Shown here piece after piece: positions 5,195-7,001 of a stretch of 7,001 bases of DNA (positions are counted from its first letter, which is position 1; each line of letters starts with the position of its first letter). The position numbers and the translations under genes were made by a program. The stretch is from positions 1 through 7,001 of the forward strand of contig JAGWSE010000328.1 of NCBI GenBank assembly GCA_028869395.1, in the 5' to 3' direction. The DNA is from Alphaproteobacteria bacterium. Lineage in GTDB: Bacteria > Pseudomonadota > Alphaproteobacteria > Caulobacterales > Caulobacteraceae. A model generated the notes under the pieces. It saw nothing but the letters and a program-made list of their open reading frames with translations, had not been told where the DNA came from and made no database searches.

Positions 5195-6334
5195 ATGATC
5201 CCCAGCATCCCGCGCGAGCCCGGAGCCCTGCGGCTCTTCCTCTGCGGCGACGTCATGACCGGCCGAGGGATCGACCAGGCCCTGTCCTTCCCCGGCCCGC
5301 CGGAGCTGCGCGAGCCGTATGTGTCGGCGGCGCCGGCCTATCTGAGGCTGGCCGGCCAGGCGAGCGGGCCGATCCGCACGCCGATCGACCCGACGGGCAT
5401 CTGGGGCGCCGCCCGCGAGGCCTGGCGTGCGCTCGCGCCCGACGTGCGGCTGATGAACCTCGAAACGGCGGTCACGACCTCCGACGACTTCGCGCCCAAG
5501 GGGATCAATTATCGGATGAACCCCGCCAACGTGGCGGCGCTCACAGCCTCCGGCGCCGACGCCTTCGCGCTCGCCAACAACCACGTGCTCGACTTCGGAC
5601 CCGCGGGGCTCGCCGAGACGCTGGAGGTCCTGGCCGCAGCCGGCCTGGCCGGCGCCGGCGCCGGCCAGGACCTGTCGCAGGCTCGACGGCCTGTGGTGAT
5701 CGAGGCCGGGGCCCACCGGGTGCTGTTCTATTCGGTGGCGACCCGCGACAGCGGAACGCCCGCCCACTGGGCCGCAGGGCCCGCTTCGCCGGGAGTTGCG
5801 CTGGTCGAGCCCACCGACCGCACCGCGACTGAGCTGGCCGGCCTGATCTCGGCCGAACGCAGGACGGGCGACATCGTGGTCGTCTCGATCCATTGGGGAT
5901 CCAACTGGGGTTATGACGTCCCGGAGGCGCACCGCCGCTTCGCCCACGCCCTGATCGACGCCGCCGACGTATCGGTCGTGCACGGCCACTCGTCGCACCA
6001 TCCCCGCCCCATCGAGGTCTACCGGGAGCGCCTGATCCTCTACGGCTGCGGCGATTTCCTGAACGATTACGAGGGCATCGGTGGCTATGGCGGCTTCCGG
6101 AGCGAGATCGTCACGGCCGATGTCGCCGACGTGGACGCGGCCACCGGCGCGCTGCGGAGACTGATCATCGTCCCCTTCCGGATCCGGCGCTTCCGCCTGG
6201 CGCGGACGCGCAAGGCCGACGCCCTCTGGCTTGCGAACACGCTGGACCGGGTAAGTCGTCGCTTCGGCGTCCAGGTGGTGGTGGACGGGGACGGCCTGCT
6301 GGAAGCGATTTGGAGGTCGCGTGCGCCTCATTGA
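5195..6334 (+). CDS. CapA-family (PGA_cap) metallophosphatase-fold protein
   Basis: This 379-residue protein belongs to the family of CapA, the poly-gamma-glutamate capsule protein, which has a calcineurin-like metallophosphoesterase fold. Family motifs appear in order: CGDVMTGRGID at 17-27 (metal ligand D19), MNLETAVT at 87-94, FALANNHVLDFG at 124-135 (N129, H130), VVSIHWGSNW at 229-238 (H233), VVHGHSSHHPRPIEVY at 261-276 (H264, H266) and YGCGDFLNDYEG at 283-294. There is no signal peptide or membrane anchor, unlike Bacillus CapA, and no capB/capC genes are near. A capsule role is therefore doubtful, and a soluble phosphoesterase or stress-related role is equally possible. The frame has no stop back to 4457, but no usable start codon occurs between the response regulator and the ATG at 5195. 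The ribosome site there is weak. The hydrolase gene follows about 62 bp later and may share its transcript. Confidence 0.88.
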   Translation: MIPSIPREPGALRLFLCGDVMTGRGIDQALSFPGPPELREPYVSAAPAYLRLAGQASGPIRTPIDPTGIWGAAREAWRALAPDVRLMNLETAVTTSDDFAPKGINYRMNPANVAALTASGADAFALANNHVLDFGPAGLAETLEVLAAAGLAGAGAGQDLSQARRPVVIEAGAHRVLFYSVATRDSGTPAHWAAGPASPGVALVEPTDRTATELAGLISAERRTGDIVVVSIHWGSNWGYDVPEAHRRFAHALIDAADVSVVHGHSSHHPRPIEVYRERLILYGCGDFLNDYEGIGGYGGFRSEIVTADVADVDAATGALRRLIIVPFRIRRFRLARTRKADALWLANTLDRVSRRFGVQVVVDGDGLLEAIWRSRAPH

Positions 6335-6367
6335 CGACGATCAAGGTGATTCCCGGCTGGCGGCGCA

Positions 6368-6381
6368 GGACTCGCGAGTCC
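6368..6381. repeat. Perfect 14-bp palindrome GGACTCGCGAGTCC
   Basis: This uninterrupted self-complementary 14-mer lies in the gap after the capA-like stop (6334), 15 bp before the hydrolase ATG at 6397. It could be an operator or a small stem in the mRNA. It falls in non-coding DNA only if the hydrolase starts at 6397 and not at the GTG at 6321. Confidence 0.45.
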
Positions 6382-6396
6382 AGTTGGAGGCGAGCG

Positions 6397-7001
6397 ATGC
6401 CCAACCCGGACATCCGGGTCGCCATTCCCCCGTGGGCCTGGAGGCGGACCTGCGTCTTCCGGCCAGGGCCCGCGGGCTGGTGATCTTCGCCCACGGCAGC
6501 GGGTCGAGCCGGTTCAGCCCGCGCAACCGGGCCGTCGCCGAGGCGCTCGTCGAGGCAGGGTTCGCGACCCTTCTGCTCGACCTGCTGACCGAGGCGGAGG
6601 CGCCGCAGCGCGCCAACGTCTTCGACGTCGAGCTGCTGAGCGAGCGGTCGTTGGACGCCCTCGCGTGGGCTCGCGCGGAGCCTGAGCTGCAAGGCCTGCC
6701 GATTGGCCTCTTCGGCGCGAGCACGGGCGCAGCCGCGGCGATCAGCGCGGCCGCCTCGCGGCCGGGCCAGGTCGGCGCCGTGGTCTCGCGCGGCGGCCGG
6801 CCGGATCTGGCCGGCCGCGCGCTCGAGCGCATCCGTGTTCCGACGCTGCTGATCGTCGGCGGTGCCGATCCGATCGTTCTCGAGCTCAATCAGCAAGCGC
6901 TCGCGCGGCTACGCGGACCGAAGGAACTGCAGATTGTGCCTGGAGCAAGCCACCTGTTTCCCGAACGCGGCGCGCTTGAAGCCGTCATGACACATGCGTC
7001 C
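6397..7001 (+). CDS. Dienelactone-hydrolase-like alpha/beta hydrolase, apparent frameshift near start, 3' end outside window
   Basis: This alpha/beta hydrolase has HGSGSSRFSPRNRAVAEAL (oxyanion-side loop), nucleophile Ser at 6720-6722 in FGASTGAAA, acidic Asp at 6867-6869 in GGADPIV, and His at 6951-6953 in GASHLFP. It is nearly complete at the window edge, where no stop is reached. The main frame (codons starting at multiples of 3) is open back to a GTG at 6321, which has GGAGG before it and overlaps the capA-like gene by 14 bp. The better N-terminus, MPNPDIRVAIPP, starts at ATG 6397 behind its own GGAGG, but in another frame. One additional base in the run of five C at 6427-6431 would join it to VGLEADLRLPARARGLVIF, giving the normal family beginning. 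I therefore infer a one-base deletion, real or from sequencing. The substrate is unknown. Relatives are sometimes linked or fused to phosphoribosyltransferase domains. Confidence 0.8.

Noticed and set aside
5186..6331. Open frame on the - strand opposite the capA-like gene
   Set aside because: The composition is typical of an antisense shadow, and the + strand frame carries all family motifs.
6165..6896. Open frames on the - strand across the capA-like/hydrolase junction
   Set aside because: They span two real + strand genes and contain no motifs.

Overview
The window reads as a high-GC alphaproteobacterial chromosome. Codon use (mostly G or C in third positions), protein style and gene types fit Caulobacteraceae-like bacteria such as Caulobacter, Phenylobacterium or Brevundimonas. 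This placement is inferred from appearance, not from a search.

Left part (1-3161): an IS21-family insertion sequence of 2606 bp (about 160-2765) carries istA (transposase) and istB (AAA+ helper ATPase). Its two ends hold several copies of a 23-bp repeat in inverted orientation, and its tips are TG...CA. The element is bordered by two unrelated broken genes. On the left is the end of a PAS-domain sensor protein on the + strand. On the right are the first 132 residues of a tyrosine recombinase (phage or island integrase with an N-terminal arm-binding domain) on the - strand. Both broken frames run into the IS and stop inside its terminal repeats. No exact target-site duplication is visible, so the present arrangement probably arose by deletion or recombination involving the IS, not by one simple insertion.

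Middle (3162-3540): about 380 bp with no convincing gene. The part next to the integrase start is clearly less GC-rich (roughly half GC by hand count) and holds a hairpin, phased ATCGCA repeats and a perfect 12-bp palindrome, as might be expected of an integrase control or attachment region. The part nearer 3540 is GC-rich, with a compact potentially folded segment and a strong symmetric terminator hairpin.

Right part (3541-7001): ordinary-looking chromosomal genes. A regulator with two similar winged-helix domains lies on the - strand. It is divergent from a CheY-like single-domain response regulator, which is followed on the + strand by a CapA-family protein and a dienelactone-hydrolase-like alpha/beta hydrolase that runs off the window. 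The hydrolase appears to carry a one-base frameshift at a run of five C residues near its start. The three + strand genes may be expressed together, but palindromes in the gaps before capA and before the hydrolase leave room for separate control.

I did not find a clearly new multi-gene system. The items most worth a second look are the IS junction scar, the hydrolase frameshift, the structured region between integrase and regulator, and the duplicated-domain regulator.
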